33,190 nt of DNA, taken from contig NZ_PJRP01000030.1 of NCBI RefSeq assembly GCF_002858765.1, positions 1 through 33,190 on the forward strand. The letters are read 5' to 3'. This DNA is from Cupriavidus pauculus. Its GTDB lineage: Bacteria; Pseudomonadota; Gammaproteobacteria; Burkholderiales; Burkholderiaceae. This document shows positions 23,299 to 31,117 of this stretch, piece by piece. The position numbers and the translations under genes are program-made. The stretch's first letter is position 1; every line of letters begins with the position of its first letter. The notes beneath the pieces are model-generated. The model made no database searches, was not told the DNA's origin, and saw only the letters and a list, made by a program, of their open reading frames with translations.

Positions 23299-25005
23299 AT
23301 GACGCCCCCGATCACTAGCACCGCGGCTGCCGGCACGGCAGGGCAGGCGGTGTCCCCGGCTGTATGCATCGCATCGTCTTCCGCGTCGGCCAGCGAGGCG
23401 CCGGGCCCGGCAACTTCCGCCCCCGCCGTCGCCGTGCTGCCCGCCCGTTACAACGCCGCCGAGGACCTGCTCGCGCGCCATCTGCAGGCCGGGCGGGGCG
23501 GCAAGCTTGCCTATGTCGACGACACCACGACGCTGACCTTCGTCGAACTGGACGACCGCTGCCGCCGCTTTGCCGGCGCGCTGCACCGGGCCGGATTCCG
23601 GCGCGAGGAGCGCGTGCTGCTGTGCGCGCTCGATACCATCGACTTTCCCACCGTATTCCTGGGTTGCCTGCTGGCCGGCGTGGTACCGGTGGCCGTCAAC
23701 ACGTTGCTGACGGTTGACGACTACGCGTACATGCTGGCGCACTGCGGCGCGCGGGCCGTGGTGGTATCGGCGCCGCTGCTGGGCACCATGCAGGCCGCCA
23801 TCGACAAGGCGGGGCTGGCGCCCGACGTGATCGTGGCCGCGCCCGGGGCGGCGCCGGAGGCCGACGTGGCGGGCCCGACGGTCGCCAGCATGGTGGCCGG
23901 TGCCGATCCCGCGCCGAAAGCGGCTGCCACGGGCCCCGACGACATGGCGTTCTGGCTATATTCGTCAGGTTCGACGGGGCGTCCCAAGGGCACCGTCCAC
24001 ACTCACGGCAACCTGTTCCACACGGCCGATCTCTACGCGCGCCAGGTGCTGGGCATCCGCGAAGACGACGTGGTGTTTTCGGCCGCCAAGCTGTTCTTTG
24101 CCTATGGGCTGGGCAACGCGCTGACGTTTCCGCTGTCGGTGGGCGCCACGACGGTGCTGATGGCCGAGCGGCCAACGCCCCAGGCGGTATTCCAGCGGCT
24201 GACCCGGCATCGCCCGACCGTCTTCTGCGGGGTGCCGACGCTGTTCGCGGGCATGCTGGCCGCCGCCGACCTGCCGCTGCGCGCCGATGTGGCGATGCGG
24301 GTCTGCACGTCGGCCGGCGAGGCGCTGCCGCGCGACATCGGCGACCGCTTTTTGGCGCATTTCGGCTGCGACATCCTCGACGGCATTGGCTCCACCGAGA
24401 TGCTGCACATCTTCCTGTCGAACCGGCCGGGCGAAGTGCGCTACGGCACCACGGGCAAGCCCGTGCCGGGCTATGAACTGAAGCTGCTCGACGAGCAGGG
24501 CGAGCCGTGCGCGGCGGGCGAGATTGGCGACCTCTATATCAAGGGCCCGTCGGCGGCGCTGATGTACTGGTGCAACCGCGACAAGAGCCGCGATACCTTC
24601 GTGGGCGCCTGGACGCGCAGCGGCGACAAGTACGTCTGCGATGCCGACGGCTACTACACCTACGCGGGCCGCAGCGACGACATGCTCAAGGTGGGTGGCA
24701 TCTATGTGTCGCCGTTCGAGGTGGAGGCCGCGCTGGCCCAGCATCCGGCGGTACTGGAGGCAGCGGTGATTGGCGTGGCCGATGCCGACGACCTGATCAA
24801 GCCCAAGGCCTTCGTGGTGCTGCGGCCGGGCCAGCAATGGCACGACGGCATGGCCGCCGAGTTGCAGGGCTTCGTCAAGGCGAAGCTGGCGCCGTACAAG
24901 TATCCGCGGCAGATCGAGTGCGTGGACGAACTGCCGAAGACGGCCACCGGCAAGATCCAGCGCTTTCGTCTGCGCCAGCGCGAGGAAGCGGCGCGGCTGT
25001 CGTGA
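23299..25005 (+). CDS. bclA: Benzoate-CoA ligase
   Basis: Activates benzoate to benzoyl-CoA with ATP, the entry step of the box pathway and the source of the BoxR inducer. The 568-residue enzyme of the acyl-adenylate family has the AMP-binding YSSGSTGRPKGTVHTH (about 221-236), the FAYGLGNAL segment typical of benzoate-CoA ligases, the A8 hinge region YAGRSDDMLKVGGIYVSP and the catalytic lysine in TATGKIQRF near 552. An Ala/Ser/Pro-rich stretch of about 40 residues precedes the homologous part, so a later start is possible, but GAGGAG stands properly before this ATG. It is the first gene of the rightward operon. Confidence 0.94.
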   Translation: MTPPITSTAAAGTAGQAVSPAVCIASSSASASEAPGPATSAPAVAVLPARYNAAEDLLARHLQAGRGGKLAYVDDTTTLTFVELDDRCRRFAGALHRAGFRREERVLLCALDTIDFPTVFLGCLLAGVVPVAVNTLLTVDDYAYMLAHCGARAVVVSAPLLGTMQAAIDKAGLAPDVIVAAPGAAPEADVAGPTVASMVAGADPAPKAAATGPDDMAFWLYSSGSTGRPKGTVHTHGNLFHTADLYARQVLGIREDDVVFSAAKLFFAYGLGNALTFPLSVGATTVLMAERPTPQAVFQRLTRHRPTVFCGVPTLFAGMLAAADLPLRADVAMRVCTSAGEALPRDIGDRFLAHFGCDILDGIGSTEMLHIFLSNRPGEVRYGTTGKPVPGYELKLLDEQGEPCAAGEIGDLYIKGPSAALMYWCNRDKSRDTFVGAWTRSGDKYVCDADGYYTYAGRSDDMLKVGGIYVSPFEVEAALAQHPAVLEAAVIGVADADDLIKPKAFVVLRPGQQWHDGMAAELQGFVKAKLAPYKYPRQIECVDELPKTATGKIQRFRLRQREEAARLS

Positions 25006-25112
25006 CGGATCGTGACGCGGATCGTGATGCAGTATCGTCGGCACGCACTCAAATGGGTGCAGGCAGGCGCGGTGGCAGCGGTGGTGGTAGCGGTAGTGAC
25101 AGGGGTAGTGAC

Positions 25113-25928
25113 ATGGGCAGCGAACTGGTTCGGATTCCGTTCGATGGGCGGCAGATCGATATCGAGTATCAATGGCTGAGGCCCGGGCGCGGGCGACGTC
25201 CGCTGGTGGTCTTTCTGCACGAGGGTCTGGGCTCCATCAGCATGTGGCGAGATTTTCCGCGCCAGTTCTGCGAAGCCGGCGATTTCCGGGGGCTGGTGTT
25301 CTCGCGCTATGGCTACGGGCGCTCCACGCCACGGCCGCATGACGAAAAATGGGGTGTCGATTTCATGCATCGCCAGGCCCGCGAGGCGCTGCCGGCGTTG
25401 TTCGAGGCGCTGGGCGTCGGCCCCGGCCGCGAGCACGGCAAGCCCTGGCTGCTGGGCCACAGCGACGGCGGATCGATCGCGCTGATTTTCGCGGCGAGCT
25501 TTCCCGATGCCGTGGACGGCATGACCGTGCTGGCGCCGCACATCCTCGTCGAGGACCTGTCGGTGCACAGCATCGCCGCCACGCGCGAGACTTACCTGGG
25601 CACCGACCTGCGCGCCCGCCTGGCGCGCCACCATGCCGACGTGGATTCGGCGTTCTGGGGCTGGAACGATATCTGGCTCAACCCGGAGTTTCGCCATTTC
25701 GACCTGCGCCCGCTGCTGGACGGCATCCGCTGCCCGGTGCTGGCCGTGCAGGGCGAGGACGACGAGTACGGCACGATGGCCCAGATCGAGGGTATCCAGC
25801 GATATGCCCCGCAAACCGTACTGCTTAAACTCGCGCGCTGTGGGCACTCGCCGCACCGCGACCAGGCGGGCGCATTGACGGCTGCGACCGCGGCGTTTAT
25901 AACGGCAAATACTTCAATCCTAAAATAA
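25113..25928 (+). CDS. Alpha/beta hydrolase of the benzoate cluster
   Basis: A 271-residue alpha/beta hydrolase with oxyanion region LHEGLGSISMW, nucleophile elbow GHSDGGS (serine near 118), catalytic aspartate probably in GEDDEYG and histidine in CGHSPHRD. Similar hydrolases accompany box genes in other bacteria; a role as thioesterase or lactonase that clears dead-end CoA esters is inference only. The start is unsure: ATG 25113 has AGGGG seven bases upstream; but the same frame runs back to a GTG at 25002 that overlaps the bclA stop (GTGA), which would add 37 residues ending in a Gly/Ser-rich stretch. Either way it is coupled to bclA. Confidence 0.87.
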   Translation: MGSELVRIPFDGRQIDIEYQWLRPGRGRRPLVVFLHEGLGSISMWRDFPRQFCEAGDFRGLVFSRYGYGRSTPRPHDEKWGVDFMHRQAREALPALFEALGVGPGREHGKPWLLGHSDGGSIALIFAASFPDAVDGMTVLAPHILVEDLSVHSIAATRETYLGTDLRARLARHHADVDSAFWGWNDIWLNPEFRHFDLRPLLDGIRCPVLAVQGEDDEYGTMAQIEGIQRYAPQTVLLKLARCGHSPHRDQAGALTAATAAFITANTSILK

Positions 25929-25949
25929 TTGGCGACGACAGCCGGGCCG

Positions 25950-25964
25950 GCACCGGTTCGGTGC
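25950..25964 (+). other. Hairpin between hydrolase and binding-protein genes
   Basis: GCACCG and CGGTGC form a perfect six-pair stem with a three-base loop, 22 bases beyond the hydrolase stop. No T-tract follows, so it is more likely an mRNA-processing or stabilising hairpin in front of the highly expressed binding-protein gene than a terminator. Confidence 0.4.
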
Positions 25965-26004
25965 GTGCGGCGCCATCGGCTTCAGACCACCAGGAGGGGA
26001 ATCC

Positions 26005-27225
26005 ATGCATCGCAATGCATTGCGCAGGCTGCTGCACGCGCGTCGTCTGTCTGTCGTCACACTGGCTGCCAGCGCGCTGCTGGCCACCGGCGGCGTTGCC
26101 CTGGCGCAGACCGCACCGGCCGGTACGGCAGCCGGTGGCAAGGTCAAGGTTGGCTTCATGCTGCCGTACACGGGCACCTACGCGGCGCTGGGCACGGCCA
26201 TCGAGAACGGCTTCCGCATGTACGTGCAGCAGCAGGGCGGCAAGCTGGGCGGGCGCGATGTGGAGTACTTCAAGGTGGACGATGAGTCGGACCCGGCCAA
26301 GGCCCCCGAAAACGCCACCAAGCTGATCCGGCGCGACCAGGTGGATGTGGTGGTCGGCACCGTGCATTCGGGCGTGCAGATGGGCATCGTCAAGGTGGCC
26401 AAGGAAAACAACACGCTGCTGATCATCCCGAACGCGGGCGTGGATGAAGCCACCGGCCCGCTGTGCGGCCCCAATATCTTCCGTTCCTCGTTCTCGAACT
26501 GGCAGCCCGGCTACGCCATGGGCCACGTGCTGGCCGACCGTGGCATGAAGAAGGTGGTCACGCTGACCTGGAAGTACGCCGCCGGCGAGCAGTCGGTCAA
26601 GGGCTTCAAGGAAGCCTTCGAGGCCAAGGGCGGCAAGGTGGTCAAGGAATTGAGCCTGCCCTTCCCGAATGTCGAGTTCCAGGCGCTGATTACCGAAGTG
26701 GCGTCGCTGAAGCCGGACGCCGTGTTCGTGTTCTTTGCCGGCGGCGGCGCGGTCAAGTTCGTGAAGGACTGGCAGGCCGCCGGCCTGAAGGACAAGATTC
26801 CGCTCTACGGCTCGGGCTTCCTGACCGACGGCACGCTGGATGCGCAGGGCGCGGCCGCCCAGGGCCTGGAAACCACGCTGCACTACGCCGACGGCCTGAG
26901 CAACGCGCGCGACAAGGCCTTCCGCCTGGATTACGCCAAGACCTACAAGCTGCAGCCGGACGTCTATGCCGTACAGGGCTACGACGCCGCGCAACTGCTG
27001 GCGGCCGGCGCCAACGCGGTGAAGGGCGACATGACGCGCAAGCCGGACATCATCAAGGCCATGGAAGCGGCCAAGGTGGACAGTCCGCGCGGCGCGTTCA
27101 CGTTGTCGAAGGCACACAACCCGGTGCAGGACTTTTACCTGCGCAAGGTGGATGGCCGCGAGAACAAGGTCAGCACCGTGGCGGTGAAGGCGCTGGCCGA
27201 TCCGGCGCGCGGCTGCCGCCTCTGA
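26005..27225 (+). CDS. Benzoate-cluster ABC transporter substrate-binding protein (LivK type)
   Basis: The 406-residue periplasmic binding protein (Peripla_BP_6 family) of a five-component importer. A signal peptide covers about 1-35 (cleavage near ALAQ). The mature part begins KVKVGFMLPYTGTYAALG and contains typical segments DDESDPAKAPENATKLI and VDVVVGTVHSG. Position behind bclA and ahead of the LivHMGF genes suggests uptake of benzoate or a close aromatic acid; this is inferred from context. AGGAGGGG stands well before the ATG. Confidence 0.92.
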   Translation: MHRNALRRLLHARRLSVVTLAASALLATGGVALAQTAPAGTAAGGKVKVGFMLPYTGTYAALGTAIENGFRMYVQQQGGKLGGRDVEYFKVDDESDPAKAPENATKLIRRDQVDVVVGTVHSGVQMGIVKVAKENNTLLIIPNAGVDEATGPLCGPNIFRSSFSNWQPGYAMGHVLADRGMKKVVTLTWKYAAGEQSVKGFKEAFEAKGGKVVKELSLPFPNVEFQALITEVASLKPDAVFVFFAGGGAVKFVKDWQAAGLKDKIPLYGSGFLTDGTLDAQGAAAQGLETTLHYADGLSNARDKAFRLDYAKTYKLQPDVYAVQGYDAAQLLAAGANAVKGDMTRKPDIIKAMEAAKVDSPRGAFTLSKAHNPVQDFYLRKVDGRENKVSTVAVKALADPARGCRL

Positions 27226-27298
27226 TCCGGCGCCGGCCCAGGCCTTCCGCGCTCCCCACGCCACCCACGACCCACCAGACGGCACGGCCGGCTTCACG

Positions 27299-28165
27299 AT
27301 GGATATCGTTTCCTTCCTCATCCAGTGCCTGAACAGCGTGCAGTACGGCCTGCTGCTGTTCCTGGTGGCCAGCGGGCTGACGCTGATCTTCGGCATCATG
27401 GGCGTGATCAACCTGGCCCACGGCAGCTTCTACATGCTGGGGGCCTACCTGGCGTTCACGCTGGCCAGCCTGACGGGCAACCTGTTCATCGCGCTGCCGC
27501 TGGGCATCGTGCTGGCCGTGCTGTTCGGCTACGTGCTCGAGTGGGCGTTCTTCAGCTACCTGTACCAGCGCGACCACCTGCAGCAGGTGCTGATGACGTA
27601 CGGGCTGATCCTGGTCTTCGAGGAACTGCGCAGCATCCTGGTGGGCGACGACGTTCACGGCGTGCCGGTACCGGCGCTGCTGGACGGCTCGCTGCCCATC
27701 GGCAACGACATGACCTATCCGGTCTACCGGCTGTTCATCTCGGCGGTCTGCCTGCTGGTGGCGGGCGCCATGTACTACGTGATCCGCCGCACGCGGGTGG
27801 GCATGATGATCCGCGCCGGCGCGACCAACCGCGAGATGGTGCAGTCGCTGGGCATCAACGTGACGGTGCTGTACCGCTTCGTGTTCGCGCTGGGCGTGGC
27901 GCTGGCCGTGCTGGCCGGGATGATCGCGTCGCCGGTGTCGTCGGTGTACCCGGGCATGGGCGGGCAGGTGCTGATCATCTGCTTCGTGGTGGTGGTGATT
28001 GGCGGCATCGGGTCGGTCAAGGGGGCGCTGGTGGCGTCGCTGCTGATCGGCTTTGTCGACACGTTCGGCAAGGTGTTCTGGCAGGACGCCGCGGGCGTGC
28101 TGGTGTACCTGCTGATGGCCGTGATCCTGCTGTGGAAGCCGCAAGGGCTGTTCCGCGCGGGCTGA
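27299..28165 (+). CDS. ABC transporter permease, LivH type
   Basis: A 288-residue membrane permease with about eight hydrophobic segments, the first of the two channel subunits of the benzoate-cluster importer. Family marks include GLTLIFGIMGVINLAHGSFY near residues 25-44 and the coupling region RAGATNREMVQSLGINV. It lies 73 bases behind the binding-protein gene and 13 bases ahead of the second permease. Confidence 0.92.
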   Translation: MDIVSFLIQCLNSVQYGLLLFLVASGLTLIFGIMGVINLAHGSFYMLGAYLAFTLASLTGNLFIALPLGIVLAVLFGYVLEWAFFSYLYQRDHLQQVLMTYGLILVFEELRSILVGDDVHGVPVPALLDGSLPIGNDMTYPVYRLFISAVCLLVAGAMYYVIRRTRVGMMIRAGATNREMVQSLGINVTVLYRFVFALGVALAVLAGMIASPVSSVYPGMGGQVLIICFVVVVIGGIGSVKGALVASLLIGFVDTFGKVFWQDAAGVLVYLLMAVILLWKPQGLFRAG

Positions 28166-28178
28166 GCAGGAAAGGGAC

Positions 28179-29243
28179 ATGCAAACCGACATCTCGACAA
28201 TCGCGCCCCAGGCAGTGCGGCGCCCCGCTTGGCTGGCCGCCACGGGCTGGATCATCGCGCTGGCCGTGCTGTGCGCCGCGCCGCTGATGCTGACTGCCGA
28301 CAGCCACAAGTACTACATCGAGCTGCTCAGCAAGGTGATGATCATGGCGATCTTCGCCCTGTCGCTGCAACTGCTGATCGGCTACACGGGGCTGGTCAGC
28401 CTGGGTCACGCGGCGTACTTTGCCATGGCGGCCTATGCCACTGCCATGCTGGCGCCGCAGGGCGGGGCGGGCAACGGCTGGCTGCTGCTGCTGGGGGCGG
28501 TGGGCGCCGCCGGCGCGCTGGCGCTGGTGGTAGGCACGCTGGTGCTGCGCACGCGCGGCATCTACTTCATCATGGTCACGCTGGCCTTCGCGCAGATGGT
28601 GTATTTCGTGTTCCACGACACCAAGATCGCCGGCGGCAGCGATGGCACCTACATCTACTTCCGGCCCGAATTCGGCCTGTTTTCGGAGCTGCCGCTCACG
28701 GTAAACGATCCGGTGGCCTTCTACTGGCTCGTGCTGGCCGCACTGGTGCTGACGGTGGCCCTGCTGGCGCTGCTGCTGCGCTCGCGCTTTGGCCACGCGC
28801 TGGTGGGCATCCGCCATAACGAACAACGCATGCGCGCGGCCGGCTTCGGCACGTATCGCTACCAGCTGGGTGCGTTCGTGGCGGGCGGCATGCTGGCCGG
28901 GCTGGCGGGATTCCTGTATGCGATCCAGTTCGGCTTCGTGAACCCCGAGATTGCGTCGTGGCACCAGTCGGGCAATGCCATGCTGATGGTGATCCTGGGC
29001 GGCGTGGGCAGCCTGGCGGGGGCCGTGCTGGGTGCGTTCTCGTTCGTGCTGCTGGCCGAATGGTTCGGCACGCTGAGCAAGCACTGGCAGTTGCTGATGG
29101 GCGGCTTCATCATCGTCGCGGTGGCCTTGTTGCCACGTGGGCTGGTGAGCGTGCCGGCGGTGCTGCGGCAACGGTCGCCCCGTCGCGCGCGCCGCCATGC
29201 CGGGGCCGCCGACCCGAACGCGCAGAGCCGGGAGGCCGCATGA
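28179..29243 (+). CDS. ABC transporter permease, LivM type
   Basis: A 354-residue permease forming the second channel subunit. About ten hydrophobic segments are visible, with the LivM-type segments GYTGLVSLGHAAYFAMAAY (about 68-86) and the coupling region VGIRHNEQRMRAAGFGTYRY. The C-terminal 25 residues are Arg-rich and soluble. AGGAAAGG precedes the start. The stop codon overlaps the ATG of the ATPase gene by four bases. Confidence 0.92.
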   Translation: MQTDISTIAPQAVRRPAWLAATGWIIALAVLCAAPLMLTADSHKYYIELLSKVMIMAIFALSLQLLIGYTGLVSLGHAAYFAMAAYATAMLAPQGGAGNGWLLLLGAVGAAGALALVVGTLVLRTRGIYFIMVTLAFAQMVYFVFHDTKIAGGSDGTYIYFRPEFGLFSELPLTVNDPVAFYWLVLAALVLTVALLALLLRSRFGHALVGIRHNEQRMRAAGFGTYRYQLGAFVAGGMLAGLAGFLYAIQFGFVNPEIASWHQSGNAMLMVILGGVGSLAGAVLGAFSFVLLAEWFGTLSKHWQLLMGGFIIVAVALLPRGLVSVPAVLRQRSPRRARRHAGAADPNAQSREAA

Positions 29244-30031
29244 ACCCGTCCACATCGGCGCCCGTGATGCAGGCCGAGATGCTGTCGCGCCGCTTTGGCG
29301 GCCTGACTGCCGTCAATCAGGTCGATCTGTCGCTGCACCTGAATGAAATCCACGCCGTGATCGGTACGAACGGCGCGGGCAAGTCGACGCTGATCAACCT
29401 GTTGTCCGGCGAGTTGCCGCCATCGGAAGGCCAGCTGTATCTGCAGGGGCAGGAGGTTACCGGCTGGGCGCAGCCGAAGCTGGCGCGCCACGGGGTGGGG
29501 CGCAGCTACCAGCGCAACAACATCTTCCTGCCGCTGACCGTGCGCGAGAACTGCCGGCTGGCGGCGCAATCGCGTGCCCAACGCGCGTGGCGGCTGTGGG
29601 AATCCGCGCAAGGCTGCCGCACCAGCCGCGCGCTGGCCGATGAAGCGCTGGAGCGCGCCGGTCTGGCGCAGCACGCGGGGCGCGTGGCCAGCGAACTGGC
29701 CCACGGCCAGAAGCGCCAGCTGGAAGTGGCGATGTGCCTGGCCACCGAGCCCGTGGCGCTACTGCTGGACGAACCACTGGCAGGCATGGGCGCCGAGGAA
29801 TCGGCCCGCATGCTCGACCTGCTGCGGGGCCTGCGCGAAGGCCACGCGATCCTGCTGGTCGAGCACGACATGGAGGCCGTGTTCGCCGTGGCCGACCGCA
29901 TCACGGTCATGGTCAACGGCACGGTCATCGCCTCGGGCGATCCGGCCGGCATCCGCGCCAACCGCGAGGTGCAGCTGGCCTACCTGGGCGAGGAGGAAGA
30001 ATCGGGGCAGAGGCAGGAGGCCGGCGCATGA
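29240..30031 (+). CDS. ABC transporter ATP-binding protein, LivG type
   Basis: A 263-residue ATPase of the importer. Walker A is GTNGAGKST (about 42-50), the signature is the LivG-type ELAHGQKRQLEVAM (no LSGGQ), Walker B LLLDEPLAGMG and the switch histidine is in LLVEHDMEAVF. The frame is open further upstream, but ATG 29240 with GGAGG at 29231-29235 and the ATGA overlap with the permease gene define the start. Confidence 0.94.
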   Translation: MNPSTSAPVMQAEMLSRRFGGLTAVNQVDLSLHLNEIHAVIGTNGAGKSTLINLLSGELPPSEGQLYLQGQEVTGWAQPKLARHGVGRSYQRNNIFLPLTVRENCRLAAQSRAQRAWRLWESAQGCRTSRALADEALERAGLAQHAGRVASELAHGQKRQLEVAMCLATEPVALLLDEPLAGMGAEESARMLDLLRGLREGHAILLVEHDMEAVFAVADRITVMVNGTVIASGDPAGIRANREVQLAYLGEEEESGQRQEAGA

Positions 30032-30744
30032 GTACCACCGCCATCATCGATGCCAGCGGCGTCAACGCCTGGTATGGATCGAGCCACGTGCTGCGCGGCA
30101 TCGATTTCCACGTCAACGCGGGGGAGACCGTCGGGCTGCTGGGCCGCAACGGCATGGGCAAGAGCACGCTGCTGCGGACCCTGCTGGGCCATGTCCGGGA
30201 ACGCGCGGGCACGATCCGCGTGGCGGGCCGCGAGATGTCCCGCGCCCGGCCGCACGAGGTGGCCCGGCTTGGCGTCGCCTACGTGCCAGAAGGACGTGGC
30301 ATTTTTCCGAATCTTAGCGTGCGCGAGAACCTGGTGATGGCGGCCAGGCCCGGCAGCGGCGGCCGCAAGGACTGGGACGAAGCGCGCGTGCTGGACCTGT
30401 TTCCGCGTCTCAAGGAACGGCTGTCGCACGGCGGGCAGCAGTTGTCCGGCGGCGAGCAGCAGATGCTGTCGATTGGCCGCGCGCTGATGACCAATCCTGA
30501 CTGCCTGATCCTGGACGAGGCCACCGAGGGGCTGGCGCCGCGCATCGTCCACGAAATCTGGAACGTGATTGCCACCGTGCGCGGCACCGGCATCGCGTCG
30601 ATCGTGGTCGACCGCAACTACCGCGCAGTGCTGGCGCATGCCGACCGCGTGGTCGTCCTGGAGAAAGGCCTGGTGGCCATGGCGGGCCCCGCCGCCAAGC
30701 TGGCTGCCACCCCGGCGGCGCTGGACCGCTATCTCGGTGTCTGA
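30028..30744 (+). CDS. ABC transporter ATP-binding protein, LivF type
   Basis: The 238-residue partner ATPase, with Walker A GRNGMGKST (about 39-47), signature LSGGEQQML and Walker B LILDEATEGLAP. The switch segment IVVDRNYRAVL has no histidine, a feature shared with many LivF proteins. It starts at an ATG that overlaps the LivG-type stop by four bases, with AGGAGG at 30015-30020. It is the last gene of the operon; I see no clear intrinsic terminator after it. Confidence 0.94.
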   Translation: MSTTAIIDASGVNAWYGSSHVLRGIDFHVNAGETVGLLGRNGMGKSTLLRTLLGHVRERAGTIRVAGREMSRARPHEVARLGVAYVPEGRGIFPNLSVRENLVMAARPGSGGRKDWDEARVLDLFPRLKERLSHGGQQLSGGEQQMLSIGRALMTNPDCLILDEATEGLAPRIVHEIWNVIATVRGTGIASIVVDRNYRAVLAHADRVVVLEKGLVAMAGPAAKLAATPAALDRYLGV

Positions 30745-31117
30745 CGGCTGTTTGAAAAAGTAACGTATCAGACATTTGGTGTCGTGCCCCCGCAACGTCC
30801 CGTCCGTGCGCGATCCCACCGCTGTGGCACCGGCGGGCCTTGACCATGTCCGGCTTCTTTCCCATGCTTGATCGGTCATGCCCGACGACGTCGGCATTTC
30901 CATAGTGGTCGCCGCACGACACTTCATCTAGAATGCGCGCGTTTGTGCAACGCAATAGAAACTGAGAAGGCCAACACGCCCCATCGGGGACCGGAGCCGC
31001 TAGCGTGAGAGAAATCGTGCCTGATAAAGCACTTTGGAGGGACTGCCGCCTGGCGCCATGCCAGGGCAGCCAAAGGCAGGCACGGGAGGCGCGAGCCGGT
31101 TCACCTGACCCAATTCC
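30745..31117 (+). promoter_or_regulatory. Intergenic region and long structured leader of kup
   Basis: The region between livF-type gene and kup holds no gene. TAGAAT at 30929-30934 may be the kup -10 element, with only a poor -35 (TGGTCG near 30906). From it a leader of about 175 bases would run to the kup ATG. The leader contains a highly structured segment (30979-31100). The last 17 bases before the ATG show no Shine-Dalgarno sequence. Confidence 0.5.
30979..31100 (+). ncRNA. Candidate structured leader RNA (cis-regulatory) of kup
   Basis: A small hairpin CCCC-ATC-GGGG (30979-30989) is followed by a long helix: ACCGG (30990-30994) with CCGGT (31096-31100); CGTGCCTG (31016-31023) with CAGGCACG (31077-31084); CTTTGG (31032-31037) with CCAAAG (31070-31075); CTGC (31043-31046) with GCAG (31066-31069); CCTGGC (31049-31054) with GCCAGG (31060-31065), loop GCCAT. 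That is 29 Watson-Crick pairs in five stacked helices with purine-rich internal loops mostly on the 5' side. I do not recognise it as the c-di-AMP (ydaO), magnesium, manganese or other riboswitch that controls ion transporters. A cis-regulatory role is inferred from structure and position. Confidence 0.55.

Noticed and set aside
30979..31117. c-di-AMP (ydaO/yuaA), ykkC or Mg2+ riboswitch in front of kup
   Set aside because: The leader lacks the conserved bases of these classes as I know them, and its single long bulged helix differs from their multi-helix folds.
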